DNA of 64,000 nucleotides from positions 62,001 through 126,000 of the forward strand of contig JADEXK010000004.1 in assembly GCA_015207155.1 (NCBI GenBank), read 5' to 3'. The stretch comes from Nostocales cyanobacterium LEGE 11386. GTDB lineage: Bacteria > Cyanobacteriota > Cyanobacteriia > Cyanobacteriales > Nostocaceae. This document shows positions 9,651-21,227 of this stretch, one piece after another (position 1 is the first letter of the stretch; every line of letters starts with the position of its first letter). The notes beneath the pieces are model-generated. The model ran no database searches. It was given only the letters and a program-made list of their open reading frames with translations, and had not been told where the DNA came from. The translations under genes were made by a program, and so were the position numbers.

Positions 9651-10676
9651 ATGGGATCGACTTGCGTACGGATAGCAATTGACGCAATGGGAGGGGATCA
9701 TGCACCCGGTGAAATCGTTGCTGGCGCACTGCGCGCAAGTGAAGAATTGGGTGTGAAAGTCTTATTGGTTGGTGATCCCCAACAAATTGCAGATGCCCTG
9801 CCTCCAAAAACAAATTTGGGGCAGGTGGAGATCGTTCCTGCACAGGAAGCGATCGCAATGGACGAAGAGCCTTTGAATGCAGTTAGACGCAAACGCAAGG
9901 CTTCTATTAATGTGGCAATGGATTTGGTCAAGCAGCAGCAGGCAGATGCCGTGTTTTCTGCGGGACACTCTGGGGCAGCGATGGCAGCAGCTTTGCTCCG
10001 TCTAGGACGATTGCCAGGAATTGACCGCCCAGCTATTGGCACGGTTTTTCCCACGATCAAAGCTGGCAAACCAGTATTGATACTTGATGTAGGTGCCAAT
10101 GTAGACTGCCGCCCTAAATTTTTAGAGCAGTTTGCTGTTATGGGTTCTACTTACAGCCAATATGTATTGGGTACATCTCAACCCAAGGTAGGGTTATTGA
10201 ATATTGGTGAAGAAGACACTAAAGGTAACGAAGTCGCTCTGCGTGCTCACCAACTGCTAAGGGAAAACTCCCAAATTAATTTTATAGGTAATGCCGAAGG
10301 GCGTGACGTGCTTTCCGGTGACTTTGATGTCATTGTCTGTGATGGCTTTGTGGGCAACGTGTTATTAAAATTTGCCGAAGCTGTGGGAGAAGTGATTCTG
10401 CAAATCCTGCGGGAAGAATTACCCCAAGGATTACACGGTCAAATTGGTACGGCAATTTTAAAACCAAATTTAAAACGGATTAAGCAGCGCATGGATCATG
10501 CAGAACATGGTGGTGCTTTGCTGTTAGGCGTGGCTGGAGTCTGTTTTATTGGTCACGGTAGCTCTCAAGCTCCTTCTATTTTTAATGCAATTCGGATGGC
10601 CAAAGAAGCTGTAGATAATCAGGTGCTGCAAAGACTCCAGTCCCAATATGAAGTCCTACAGCAGGAAAGCGGTTAG
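9651..10676 (+). CDS. plsX: phosphate acyltransferase PlsX
   Basis: A 341-residue soluble enzyme that converts acyl-ACP to acyl-phosphate, the donor for the first acylation of glycerol-3-phosphate. Family motifs are visible: IAIDAMGGDHAP near residue 8, then SAGHSGAAMAAA, a LDVGAN segment and CDGFVGNVLLK. It leads a cluster, plsX-fabH-fabD-plsC, all on the plus strand, tying phospholipid and fatty acid initiation together as in many bacteria. Confidence 0.95.
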   Translation: MGSTCVRIAIDAMGGDHAPGEIVAGALRASEELGVKVLLVGDPQQIADALPPKTNLGQVEIVPAQEAIAMDEEPLNAVRRKRKASINVAMDLVKQQQADAVFSAGHSGAAMAAALLRLGRLPGIDRPAIGTVFPTIKAGKPVLILDVGANVDCRPKFLEQFAVMGSTYSQYVLGTSQPKVGLLNIGEEDTKGNEVALRAHQLLRENSQINFIGNAEGRDVLSGDFDVIVCDGFVGNVLLKFAEAVGEVILQILREELPQGLHGQIGTAILKPNLKRIKQRMDHAEHGGALLLGVAGVCFIGHGSSQAPSIFNAIRMAKEAVDNQVLQRLQSQYEVLQQESG

Positions 10677-10795
10677 CAATTAGCCACAAAACTAGCGATC
10701 AATAGCTGGAAAAAAGTCATTGGTCAATAGCAAATGACTAAATGATTAGTGACTAATAACTAATAACCAAAAGCTGATAGCTTGGGAGACTAGGA

Positions 10796-11788
10796 GTGGA
10801 AAAATTAGGCATAGCAATTACAGGAAGCGGCTCGGCAGTACCAGAAACTTCCCTAGATAACCAGGCGCTAACGCAACTGGTGGAAACCTCAGACGAGTGG
10901 ATCACTACCAGAACCGGAATTCGTCAACGGCGTTTGGCACTTCCATCTGAGTCATTGAGTATGCTAGCTACTGCGGCTAGTCATCAAGCGATCGCTTCTG
11001 CGGGGATTAAAGCAACAGACCTGGATTTGATTTTGCTGGCGACATCCACCCCTGATGATTTATTTGGCACAGCTTGTCAAATTCAGGCGGAATTGGGCGC
11101 AACCAAAGCAGTAGCCTTTGATTTGACAGCTGCTTGCTCTGGCTTTGTATTTGGGCTAGTTACAGCTGCCCAATATATCAAAACAGGGGTTTTTCAAAAT
11201 GTACTGTTGATAGGGGCAGATATCCTCTCCCGTTGGTTAGATTGGCAAGACCGACGGACATGTGTATTGTTCGGTGATGGCGCTGGGGCAGTAGTTTTGC
11301 AAGCGAATCAAAGCGATCGCTTGTTGGGATTTTCCTTAAAAAGTGATGGTACACAAAACCGCTACCTCAATCTTGCTTATGCCCCTTGTGAACAAGAATT
11401 GCTGCCAAACATAAATATCACTAAAGGCACTTACCAGCCTGTAACTATGAACGGCAAAGAAGTCTACCGCTTTGCTGTGCAAAAAGTGCCAGAAATTATT
11501 GATAAAGCTTTATTTCAAGCAAACCTCAGTGTTGACCAAATAGATTGGCTAGTATTGCATCAAGCCAATCAGCGAATTCTTGATGCCGTCGCCCAACGCC
11601 TCAATATTCCAGAAAACAAGGTAATTAGCAATCTTGCTAATTACGGCAATACCTCTGCCGCTTCTATTCCCCTAGCCTTAGATGAAGCCGTGCGGCAAGG
11701 CAAAATCAAACCTCACGACATCGTTGCTGCATCTGGCTTTGGTGCCGGACTCACTTGGGGAGCAGCCATCTTTCAATGGGGAAGATAG
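10796..11788 (+). CDS. fabH: beta-ketoacyl-ACP synthase III
   Basis: A 330-residue condensing enzyme that joins acetyl-CoA and malonyl-ACP to start fatty acid synthesis. The active-site triad is visible: Cys 114 in DLTAACSGF, His in LHQANQRI and Asn in NYGNTSAAS. The start codon is GTG at 10796; the upstream bases TAGGAG touch it closely, but the product aligns from MEKLGIAITGSG. It lies between plsX and fabD; the gap to plsX carries near-repeats of TAGTGACTAATAAC type. Confidence 0.95.
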   Translation: MEKLGIAITGSGSAVPETSLDNQALTQLVETSDEWITTRTGIRQRRLALPSESLSMLATAASHQAIASAGIKATDLDLILLATSTPDDLFGTACQIQAELGATKAVAFDLTAACSGFVFGLVTAAQYIKTGVFQNVLLIGADILSRWLDWQDRRTCVLFGDGAGAVVLQANQSDRLLGFSLKSDGTQNRYLNLAYAPCEQELLPNINITKGTYQPVTMNGKEVYRFAVQKVPEIIDKALFQANLSVDQIDWLVLHQANQRILDAVAQRLNIPENKVISNLANYGNTSAASIPLALDEAVRQGKIKPHDIVAASGFGAGLTWGAAIFQWGR

Positions 11789-11805
11789 TCAAAAGTCAAA
11801 AGTCA

Positions 11806-11876
11806 AAAAACTAGACTCCTTCGCAATGACAAATGACTAATGACAAATGACCAATGACCAATGACTAATGACAAAT
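11806..11876. repeat. STRR between fabH and fabD
   Basis: About six units of a CAAATGACTAATGAC-like degenerate heptamer repeat run up to and into the fabD start codon (ATGACT at 11875), so the last unit supplies the initiation codon context. Confidence 0.75.
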
Positions 11877-12756
11877 GACTAAAACTGCATGGGTGTTTCC
11901 CGGACAAGGTTCTCAAGCGCTGGGAATGGGAATTGACTTATTAGATATACCTTTCGCTAAAGATAAATTTGCCCAAGCCGAAGCGATTTTGGGCTGGTCT
12001 GTAACGGAATTATCTCAAAGCGAAGAAGAAAAGTTATCACGGACGCTCTACACACAGCCAAGTCTTTATGTTGTAGAAAGCATCCTTGCTGATATCCTCC
12101 GGGAACGAGGACATAAACCAGATGTCGTTGCTGGTCATAGTTTGGGTGAATATATTGCCCTTTACATTGCAGGTGTGTTTGAGTGGTCAGCTGGGTTACA
12201 CCTAGTCAAGCGTCGTGCTGAACTCATGGATAGTGCCGCAGGTGGAATGATGGCGGCTCTGATGAACTTTGACCGCGAACAGTTGGAAACAGTTATTGCT
12301 CAGACCTCAGATGCAGTATTGGCAAATGACAATAGTCCGGCTCAAGTAGTCATCTCTGGTACTCCAGAAGGTGTAAGAGCAGTGATGTCCCAAGTGAAAG
12401 CCAAACGTGCTATTCCTCTAAGAACCTCTGGAGCATTTCACTCACCCTTGATGGCGGCTGCGGCTGCGGAGTTCCAAGACATTCTAGAGTTAGTAGAATT
12501 TCAACCTGCTGTTTTACCAGTATTGTCTAACGTAGATCCAATTCCATCTACTGATGCCAAGATTTTAAAGCAGCGCCTCAGCCAACAAATGACTGGTGCA
12601 GTGCGCTGGCGAGAAATTTCTTTAGAATTACCAACACATGGCATTGAGCAAGTAGTGGAAATTGGCCCTGGTAATGTGTTAACTAATTTGATTAAACGCA
12701 CCACCCCTGATTTAAGCTTAAAAAACATCCGTAATGCTGCTGAGTTGCCAGAATAG
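11875..12756 (+). CDS. fabD: malonyl-CoA:ACP transacylase
   Basis: A 293-residue acyltransferase that loads malonate on ACP for chain extension. The nucleophile elbow GHSLGEY gives Ser 89, the N-terminal FPGQGSQ loop is at 8-14 and the catalytic His is in FHSPLM near residue 195. Size and motifs are complete. Third gene of the plsX-fabH-fabD-plsC cluster. Confidence 0.95.
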   Translation: MTKTAWVFPGQGSQALGMGIDLLDIPFAKDKFAQAEAILGWSVTELSQSEEEKLSRTLYTQPSLYVVESILADILRERGHKPDVVAGHSLGEYIALYIAGVFEWSAGLHLVKRRAELMDSAAGGMMAALMNFDREQLETVIAQTSDAVLANDNSPAQVVISGTPEGVRAVMSQVKAKRAIPLRTSGAFHSPLMAAAAAEFQDILELVEFQPAVLPVLSNVDPIPSTDAKILKQRLSQQMTGAVRWREISLELPTHGIEQVVEIGPGNVLTNLIKRTTPDLSLKNIRNAAELPE

Positions 12757-12860
12757 GTACTGGGGATTAGGGACTAGGGATTAGGAAAGTAAAACCTATT
12801 TCTCCTTTGCCCCTCTGCCCTTCTGCCCCTCTGCCTCTTCTCCCTACTCCCCATTTTCTT

Positions 12861-13499
12861 ATGTCTCGAAGCCGCGAACCTTTAATTAGTCTGGCACTTT
12901 ACCACGCCTTTAAATGGTCAATTGTCAGCCCCATGCTTCATGCTTACTTTCGGGGGCGAATTTATGGGGTCGAAAATGTCCCCCAATCAGGGCCACTAGT
13001 GGTGGTAAGTAATCATGCTAGTTACTTTGATCCGCCGATTGTCTCTAATTGTGTACGTCGTCCAGTGGCGTACATGGCGAAGGAAGAGTTATTTGAAGTC
13101 CCAGTTTTGGCACAAGCAATTAAATTGTATGGTGCTTACCCAGTGAGTCGGGGCAGTGCCGATCGCAATTCTATCCGCGCAGCCCTAGAGTATCTTGATC
13201 ATGGCTGGGCTGTAGGTGTTTTCTTACAAGGTACTCGTACTCCAGATGGTAGGGTGACAGATCCTAAAAGAGGCGCTGCACTACTAGCGGCAAAGGCAAA
13301 AGCACCATTATTGCCGGTGAGTTTATGGGGTTCTGAGAAGATATTACAAAAAGGCTCGGCTATACCTCGTGCAGTTCCCTTAACTATTAGGATTGGTAAA
13401 TTAATTGATGCGCCCAGATCTACTAATAAAGAAGAATTACAAGCTGTGTCACATCAATGTGCTACAGCAATTAATCAATTGCATGATTTAGGACGCTAA
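12861..13499 (+). CDS. plsC: 1-acyl-sn-glycerol-3-phosphate acyltransferase
   Basis: A 212-residue LPLAT that adds the second acyl chain to make phosphatidic acid. H-x4-D is NHASYFD (His 52, Asp 57); the block corresponding to FPEGTR is FLQGTRTPDG, a variant. I chose ATG 12861 (MSRSREPLIS) rather than the in-frame ATG at 12807, because the intervening 54 bp is a CCCTCTGCC-type short repeat and would encode a low-complexity leader. Last gene of the lipid cluster. Confidence 0.87.
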   Translation: MSRSREPLISLALYHAFKWSIVSPMLHAYFRGRIYGVENVPQSGPLVVVSNHASYFDPPIVSNCVRRPVAYMAKEELFEVPVLAQAIKLYGAYPVSRGSADRNSIRAALEYLDHGWAVGVFLQGTRTPDGRVTDPKRGAALLAAKAKAPLLPVSLWGSEKILQKGSAIPRAVPLTIRIGKLIDAPRSTNKEELQAVSHQCATAINQLHDLGR

Positions 13500-13642
13500 G
13501 AAATATGCTTTAGGGAAGTAGCGATCGCCACTTGGTCTTTATATGCTGAAAGTCAACGCGCTCTAGCAATCAAGTGAGCTTTGTGCTTAAATACAACTGC
13601 TAGGCACAATTAACACTTATCTACCCTTTCCATAAACAGCAT

Positions 13643-14680
13643 ATGAGTGGCTTTCCAGCCAAGAATATTTGGGATAGATTGAATAATTTGGCGTTAGTCC
13701 GCTTTTTGCTGTTTGTCGCCTCTGGCTGGGCAATTGTTCAGCTTTTAGCTTACTTTGAAGCGGTTATCGTTATTTTTACATTTGCTGCCATTTTGGCTTT
13801 TTTACTCAGCTATCCTGTGGAGTGGTTACGGCCTTATTTGCCTAATGGTATAGCAGTGATCGTAGTTTTTTTATTCAGCATTTTAATTCTGGGGAGCTTG
13901 ATCATTACTGTGGGTTTAGCAGTTTTGTCTCAAGGACAACAATTAGTTGATAGTATCTCTGTGTTTTTAAGCTCTTTAATACCTGTGTTAGAGAGAATTG
14001 AAGAATTTCTCCGTAGCCGTAATTTACAAATAGATTTAACAGTAATTGAAGAGCAGTTGCGAAATCAAGCTGTATCCACACTAGTAACTAGTTTGGCTTT
14101 TTTGCAAAAAGTTCTGACTAATTTTGTCACCTTTATATTAATTGCAGTTGTAGCATTTTTTATGTTACTGGATGGAGAAAAGCTGTGGAATTTAATCATC
14201 AAAATCATCCCTCAACACCGCCGCAGTAAATTTACAAGTGTCATCAGACGTAACTTTTTAGGATTTTTTCGAGGTCAGTTATTATTAACTTTATTCCTAA
14301 CAAGTTCAACTTTTCTAGTTTTTTCCATATTAAAAGTACCTTTTGCACTTATATTATCTTTAATAATTGGGATACTAGATATAATTCCAGGCATAGGAGC
14401 AACACTAGGAGTTAGCACGGTTACGTTAATTGTGTTATCTCAAAATGTTTGGTTAGCATTAAAAGTATTAGCAGCATGTATTGTACTACAGCAAATTCAA
14501 GATAATTTGCTGGCACCTCGAATTATGCAAGGAGCGCTGAATCTTAATCCTGTAGTAGTATTTTTTGCTTTATTAATAGGTGCTAGAGTCGCAGGTTTAT
14601 TGGGAATTTTTATTTCTATTCCAATTACGGGAATAATTGTCTCTTTGTTTGAAATCGATGAAATGAAAGCAGAGGTTTAG
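13643..14680 (+). CDS. AI-2E family transporter (PerM/UPF0118)
   Basis: A 345-residue integral membrane protein with about eight hydrophobic segments and the family's C-terminal region (DIIPGIGATLG, then QQIQDNLLAPRIMQ and LNPVVVFFALLIGA). Members have been linked to export of signalling molecules or ion antiport; the substrate here cannot be told. The start ATG follows AACAGCAT at 13643. A strong hairpin follows the stop. Confidence 0.85.
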   Translation: MSGFPAKNIWDRLNNLALVRFLLFVASGWAIVQLLAYFEAVIVIFTFAAILAFLLSYPVEWLRPYLPNGIAVIVVFLFSILILGSLIITVGLAVLSQGQQLVDSISVFLSSLIPVLERIEEFLRSRNLQIDLTVIEEQLRNQAVSTLVTSLAFLQKVLTNFVTFILIAVVAFFMLLDGEKLWNLIIKIIPQHRRSKFTSVIRRNFLGFFRGQLLLTLFLTSSTFLVFSILKVPFALILSLIIGILDIIPGIGATLGVSTVTLIVLSQNVWLALKVLAACIVLQQIQDNLLAPRIMQGALNLNPVVVFFALLIGARVAGLLGIFISIPITGIIVSLFEIDEMKAEV

Positions 14681-14692
14681 TTAATCGTCAAC

Positions 14693-14736
14693 GAAGTCAG
14701 AGGATCATCCGTCTTCCCTCTGACTTCTTCCTTATT
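14693..14736 (+). terminator. rho-independent-type terminator after the AI-2E family gene
   Basis: An 11-bp perfect stem (GAAGTCAGAGG at 14693-14703, CCTCTGACTTC at 14717-14727) with a 13-nt loop, followed by a T-rich tract, 13 bp after the stop codon. Confidence 0.65.
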
Positions 14737-14803
14737 ATTCAATTACTAGACAGAAGGAACTAATGTTGTAAAATCGGCCGTAGATGCATAAAGACGGGGA
14801 ATT

Positions 14804-15097
14804 ATGTCGGATTTAAGAACAGAATTAACAGCAAATCTGGATGAGGCTGAGTGGGAGTGGCTAATTCCTCATGTACAAAGGGATGCAGTGATTGTAGTAG
14901 CACAGGATTTGGACTTGCTCGATGTAGGAGTGGCGATCGCCAGTGATCAAGTTTCATCAGTACAACAATGGATTGATCAGCAATTAATGGCTAAACCTTC
15001 TGATGTACAAATGGGCAACTGGAATAGCGATCGCAGTAAGCGATTTCATACTCTCATTCTCCAGCCCTATGTCCTAGTGCAAGAAATGGCTGGATGA
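14804..15097 (+). CDS. DUF2288 family protein
   Basis: A 97-residue acidic protein that begins MSDLRTELTANLDEAEW and contains WLIPHVQRDAVIVVAQDLDLLDVGVAIA, matching the DUF2288 family found in cyanobacteria and proteobacteria. No catalytic motif or membrane segment is visible; function unknown. Single gene between a terminator and a convergent YdcF-type gene. Confidence 0.7.
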   Translation: MSDLRTELTANLDEAEWEWLIPHVQRDAVIVVAQDLDLLDVGVAIASDQVSSVQQWIDQQLMAKPSDVQMGNWNSDRSKRFHTLILQPYVLVQEMAG

Positions 15098-15134
15098 GGA
15101 AATGGGAATGGGGATATAAGGAAGCATTTTCGTT

Positions 15135-15175
15135 CTTGTCACCTGTCACCTGTCACCTGTCACCTGTCACCTCAT
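15135..15175. repeat. STRR, CACCTGT units
   Basis: Five tandem CACCTGT heptamers lie between the convergent DUF2288 and YdcF-type genes. The open reading frame passing through it is not a gene. Confidence 0.85.
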
Positions 15176-15191
15176 CTCCCCATTCTCTAGT

Positions 15192-15809
15192 TCAACGCTT
15201 TCTACTATCTGCACCAGTGTACCCAGTAGCTACCCAAAGTAAGGCTCTAGCACCATCACGGATAGATTTGTCCACAGGTTCATGCATGTTTTTTGAAGGT
15301 ACTGGTACAGGTTTTAACTGAATACCCCGACTACCTAAAACTATCTCGCCAATGACACGAGCACGGCGCATATGAAACTCTGAAGTAACCAAATAAACGC
15401 TCTTAATACCACGAGCTTGCAAATCATCTACCAACGTAGTAAAATTTGTGACAGTATCTACTGCTTCATAATCCAAGTGTAAACGTTTCGCATCAACTCC
15501 CGCTTTGGTAAATACATTTTGAGTTGATGCAGGTGGACTACCACCAGTAATCCAAATTGGTAAATCTGGATGTTCAAGCACAAATTTAGCTGTAAATTTT
15601 TCTCGTTCTAAATATGACGTAGAACCACCCAAGACCAATACCGCTTGGGGTTGTACATAATCTTTTTGTGATTCTTGGTATCCCAACCACATTAGCAGTG
15701 GTAAGGCAAAAACCATAAACCGAAATGAGTGACCTGTAAACAATAGATTCTTCAAGGCTCGATGAATTCGTCTGCTGAGACCAGGATTTCCTATGAAAAA
15801 TATAAACAA
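15192..15809 (-). CDS. YdcF/SanA/ElyC family protein (DUF218)
   Basis: A 205-residue protein with one N-terminal membrane segment (about 27-46) and a DUF218 domain: AVLVLGGS, WITGGSP, the VDTVTNF segment and YLVTSEFHMRRA. Members act in envelope maintenance (ElyC, SanA) or are uncharacterised. The domain probably faces the periplasm. The exact role is not deducible. Confidence 0.82.
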   Translation of the reverse strand: MFIFFIGNPGLSRRIHRALKNLLFTGHSFRFMVFALPLLMWLGYQESQKDYVQPQAVLVLGGSTSYLEREKFTAKFVLEHPDLPIWITGGSPPASTQNVFTKAGVDAKRLHLDYEAVDTVTNFTTLVDDLQARGIKSVYLVTSEFHMRRARVIGEIVLGSRGIQLKPVPVPSKNMHEPVDKSIRDGARALLWVATGYTGADSRKR

Positions 15810-15980
15810 TTACTGTAGATTAGCAGATTACGCAAACATCTACTTTGGATGTGAACTGACATTTTTTCGTTAAGACGCCTCTTAACTTTGTCAATCCTCA
15901 TTGATGCCCTATCCTACACTGGATTGGATAGTTCATCAAACACTGGCGACTACTTTCTTTAGTTAATGTTGTTCTGAGGA

Positions 15981-16054
15981 CGGGACTGGCCAGATTCGAA
16001 CCGGCGACCTAGCGCTTAGGAGGCGCTCGCTCTATCCAGCTGAGCTACAGCCCC
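15981..16054 (-). tRNA. tRNA-Arg (anticodon CCT)
   Basis: The complement folds as a full cloverleaf: acceptor GGGGCTG pairs with CAGTCCC, the D arm is GCTC/GAGC, the anticodon arm AGCGC/GCGCT has loop CTCCTAA, and the T arm is GCCGG/CTGGC with TTCGAAT. The anticodon CCT reads AGG. The CCA end is not encoded. Confidence 0.96.
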
Positions 16055-16087
16055 AACTACGAAGCATATATTATGATAGCAGTAGTC

Positions 16088-17832
<1,745 letters not shown>

Positions 17833-18080
17833 TATATCCATCACCTTGCAGCATAATAAGATTTTTCTTTGGGTACTCCTTCTTTTGATTGAGATTAACT
17901 CCTGCCCAGGGATAGAGTCGATTAGATAATCACAGGGGTTATTCTGTTAATCGCTCGACCTTGAGTAACAAATGAAACTCAACATCTATCAGCAACATAC
18001 ATTTTTAATTTTGTTCCAATCTTTTTTTCTGCCACAAATTTAGTTTTTCAATATCATTTGCAGGAGTGAAATCAACATTT

Positions 18081-18713
18081 ATGTCTATTCCCCATAATCG
18101 CGAAAGCGAAAACACGGATATTCATGGTAATACTCGTACTAACCTGACGCGTAACACCGAAACCCTCCACAGTAGCGACTCTTATGGACAAGGTTATGTA
18201 CAAGGTCGAAATATTGAGCGTCATTATCAGCAAGCTAATTTAGCTGAACGAGATAATAATAACGCTAGTCGGGGTTTGCTATTGGGTATTATTTTTACTT
18301 CTTTAGTTGCTGTAATTGTAGGTTTTATCTGGTATTTCAACCAGCGCAACAACACACCAGCAGAAAGTGTTGTACCAGTATTAGTTCCTACACCGGATAA
18401 TACTAGTCCATCGCCTCAGCCACAAACTACCATCATCGAAAGAACGAGGGAAGTACCTGTAGAAGTACCTATACCTGTTCCCGTTTCACCTCCTTCTTTG
18501 CCAGAAAGTAACTCGCCTGCAACGCAGACACCAATCCCCACAAATCCCACTCCCAACATCCCTAATTCAGAAACAGGAAACGATTCATCACCTAATATTG
18601 GGGAGCCTGCTCAAACAACTCCACCGCAAGGGGTAGACGAGTCCAATGGTACCTCCAACAGTGGTGCTTCAGATCCTGGCGAAAACAGTACAGATGCAGG
18701 TTCTGCTCAATAA
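18081..18713 (+). CDS. single-pass membrane protein with Pro/Ser-rich tail
   Basis: About 210 residues: a polar N-terminus, one membrane helix (LLLGIIFTSLVAVIVGFIWYF, about 69-89) and a long tail rich in Pro, Thr, Ser and Asn, including alternating Val-Pro-Val-Glu. No family is recognised. I prefer ATG 18081 with an AGGAG at 18062-18066; a GTG at 18066 is in frame but overlaps that site. The repeated-proline tail suggests an extended periplasmic spacer. Confidence 0.6.
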   Translation: MSIPHNRESENTDIHGNTRTNLTRNTETLHSSDSYGQGYVQGRNIERHYQQANLAERDNNNASRGLLLGIIFTSLVAVIVGFIWYFNQRNNTPAESVVPVLVPTPDNTSPSPQPQTTIIERTREVPVEVPIPVPVSPPSLPESNSPATQTPIPTNPTPNIPNSETGNDSSPNIGEPAQTTPPQGVDESNGTSNSGASDPGENSTDAGSAQ

Positions 18714-19283
18714 TACTTTGTGAATCGAGTTAGCTTTATAGATGCTAACTTAGCCCATTTGATACTCCCGTCGTTTATGGCTGTAGGTATTAAGTGGATT
18801 TCTTATTAAGAAAAATTTCCAAATTATTGCGATACGTTAATGGTGAACAACTTTAGTAAACATGCTTTCATCTTCAGTACGAGAATGCTAAATTAAGAGC
18901 AAGGTACAAAAAGGTTAAAAGTTATTTAAGCTTTGAACTAAAACCTTGAAGTTAGAGCCTGTACCTCCTGCTCTAATATCCTCGCAATCATTACTCATTT
19001 GTCGCATCCTGTGAAAGTGTTTCGCCCTGAGTTTATTGATTTTTTTTGGAGGTTGTTGAACTTACAGATAGAAATGCCTGTCTATTTGAATCAAGGATGC
19101 TCGATTTTGAGATGACCGATTGCGAATATTGTCCACCTTAGTTGAGTTTATTTCCTCTGGTTTTTCCATTTTCTCGTAACGATTGCATGTTTAATCAGCC
19201 GCCATATGTTACTGATACCTATCCATCGTAACTTGTGGCGGTTTAAAGTTTTAAGTAAAAAATTTTGATAAATAACAAATAAA
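18714..19283. other. gene-less stretch, nothing recognised
   Basis: A 570-bp spacer between convergent genes. No coding sequence, strong hairpin or repeat array was found; a small RNA cannot be excluded. Confidence 0.4.
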
Positions 19284-20117
19284 CTATTTACTAACTAACG
19301 TAATTACAGTAACTTCAGGTGGGCAAAATAAGCGTCCTGGTCGATAGGTTCCTAAGCCGCGATTAACATATAACTGATTGTTTGATACATGGTGAAACCC
19401 TTGTGCCCATTCCCAATATCGCACCACTTTTGAGCAATCTCCTAGTAAAAATGGCACCCAACGCCGCATTTTTTTGGGAATTTGTTTCAAAAGCTTTTTA
19501 TAATGAAAAACCACAGGGCCGATCCCTGGTAAAACAATATGACCGCCGTGGGTATGGCCAGATAGTTGTAAATCTACTCGCCACTGTGCAAGTATCTTGG
19601 CAGTATCTGGGTTGTGGGATAATACAATGCGGGGTGTACCAGAATTGAGTTGATTCATCACTGGTGCGGGGTTGAATTCTCGCGACCAATAATCAGCTAG
19701 CCCTACTAATGGCAACTCTCGTCCTAATGGATAGGCGATTTCATTCCACAGAACATGAACTCCAATGCGAGTTAGGGCATTTGTAACTTCTGCCTTGGAG
19801 TGACTGTAATGTATATCATGGTTGCCAAGTACGGCATAAATCCCACAGCGACTTTGTAGATGTTTAAGTCGCAAGGCAAGTTGATGAATTGGTGTAGGAT
19901 CATCAGTTACGTAATCGCCAGTTAATAAAATTAAATCGGGTTCGACTTCGTTGGTAGCAGCGATCGCTTCTGCTAAAAGTTCTTCAGACAGCCGCAAACC
20001 ATCGTAATGAAAATCTGACAGTTGCACTAACTTTGTGCCTTGCAAGGATTGAGGCAGTTCCGCAATCTTAACCGTTAATTTATCTATACTTAAACTTCCA
20101 GTAAACAACCAGTGCAT
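19284..20117 (-). CDS. calcineurin-like metallophosphoesterase, copy 1
   Basis: A YkuE-type phosphoesterase of about 277 residues. The five metal blocks are present: LSDFHYDG, LTGDYVT, LGNHDIHY, a VLSHNPD block and SGHTHGG. I start at MHWLFTGSLSIDKLT (20117) because the neighbouring paralogue begins with the same sequence, rather than at 20138. It is a tandem duplicate of the gene at 20205, with similar sequence throughout. The substrate is unknown; relatives act on lipid or nucleotide phosphodiesters. No signal peptide is evident. Confidence 0.85.
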   Translation of the reverse strand: MHWLFTGSLSIDKLTVKIAELPQSLQGTKLVQLSDFHYDGLRLSEELLAEAIAATNEVEPDLILLTGDYVTDDPTPIHQLALRLKHLQSRCGIYAVLGNHDIHYSHSKAEVTNALTRIGVHVLWNEIAYPLGRELPLVGLADYWSREFNPAPVMNQLNSGTPRIVLSHNPDTAKILAQWRVDLQLSGHTHGGHIVLPGIGPVVFHYKKLLKQIPKKMRRWVPFLLGDCSKVVRYWEWAQGFHHVSNNQLYVNRGLGTYRPGRLFCPPEVTVITLVSK

Positions 20118-20204
20118 AGTGCAACACAGACTCCTCATACCAGCGTTTACAGCTTATCAAAAATCAAAATGTATCTAGGGTCAGTACCAAAACTTAATGC
20201 TCAT

Positions 20205-21035
20205 TTATTTACTCTGAAGGGTAATGGCTGTAACTTCAGGCGGACAAAATAAGCGTCCTGGTAGATAGGTTCCCAAACCACGATTGACATATAACTGATT
20301 ATTTCCTATTTGGTGTAAACCCTGTGCCCATTCCCAATGGCGAATGACAAAAGAGTTTCTTCGCAGAAAGGGAAAGCGATACCGTACTTTCATGGGTATC
20401 TTTTGCACAATCTTTTGATGACAAAGTAACATAGGCCCTAATCCTGGAAACACAATTTGACCCCCGTGAGTATGACCAGATAATTGCAAATCAACTCGCC
20501 ATGCTTGCAATAATTCCGCCGTATCAGGGTTGTGAGATAAAACGATTCGGGGTGTGTCAGGGTCGAGTTGGTTCATCACTGATGCAGGATGATATTCCAG
20601 TGAATAACGATCTGCTAATCCGACTAATGGCAATTCTTGACCGAAAGGGTAGGCGATTTCATTCCACAGGACGTGAACCCCAATACTAGTGAGGGCGTTT
20701 GTAATTTCAGTTTTTGAGTATCTGTGACGTATATCGTGGTTACCCAGGACAGCATAAATACCAGCTTGACTTTGTAGATGTTTGAGTCGTAAGGCTAGCA
20801 TGTGAATAGGTTCTGGGTTGGTGGTTATATAATCACCAGTCAAGAGAACTAAATCTGGTTGTAATTGATTGCTAGCAGCGATCGCCTTTTCTAACATTGC
20901 ATCTGACAGTCGCAAACCATCATAGTGAAAGTCTGACATCTGCACCAACTTCTTACCTCGTAACGACGCAGGCAAACCCGCAATCTTAACCGTTAATCTC
21001 TCTATACTCAACGGCCCAGATAACAACCAGTGCAT
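20205..21035 (-). CDS. calcineurin-like metallophosphoesterase, copy 2
   Basis: A 276-residue paralogue of the gene at 19284, on the same strand and ~90 bp upstream of it. Metal-binding blocks MSDFHYDG, LTGDYIT, LGNHDIRH, LSHNPD and SGHTHGG are all intact, so both copies should be active. The pair arose by tandem duplication and has since diverged. A more distant third member lies at 27312. Confidence 0.87.
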   Translation of the reverse strand: MHWLLSGPLSIERLTVKIAGLPASLRGKKLVQMSDFHYDGLRLSDAMLEKAIAASNQLQPDLVLLTGDYITTNPEPIHMLALRLKHLQSQAGIYAVLGNHDIRHRYSKTEITNALTSIGVHVLWNEIAYPFGQELPLVGLADRYSLEYHPASVMNQLDPDTPRIVLSHNPDTAELLQAWRVDLQLSGHTHGGQIVFPGLGPMLLCHQKIVQKIPMKVRYRFPFLRRNSFVIRHWEWAQGLHQIGNNQLYVNRGLGTYLPGRLFCPPEVTAITLQSK

Positions 21036-21227
21036 AACGTACTTAATAAACTCCGATTATAGAGCTTACAGCTTAACTAAAAATCATCCTATTACCCGTT
21101 GAACTTCTTGAAAATTTCATGAAGGAGTGTAGACTTTAACGTATTTATACTGTTCTACCTTAAGTTGGGTATGCGATCGCTTTCAGTACTGTCGTCATCA
21201 GAAAGGCGATCGCCCAGCCTCAGCCTA

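Noticed and set aside
9698..10099. 133-codon minus-strand frame within plsX
   Set aside because: Shadow of plsX; composition follows the codon pattern of the sense gene.
11806..11880. Tandem repeats as a CRISPR array
   Set aside because: Units are 7-15 bp without spacers; they are STRRs. No cas genes in the window.
15094..15321. 75-codon reading frame overlapping the YdcF-type gene
   Set aside because: Translation of CACCTGT repeats, then antisense to a real gene.
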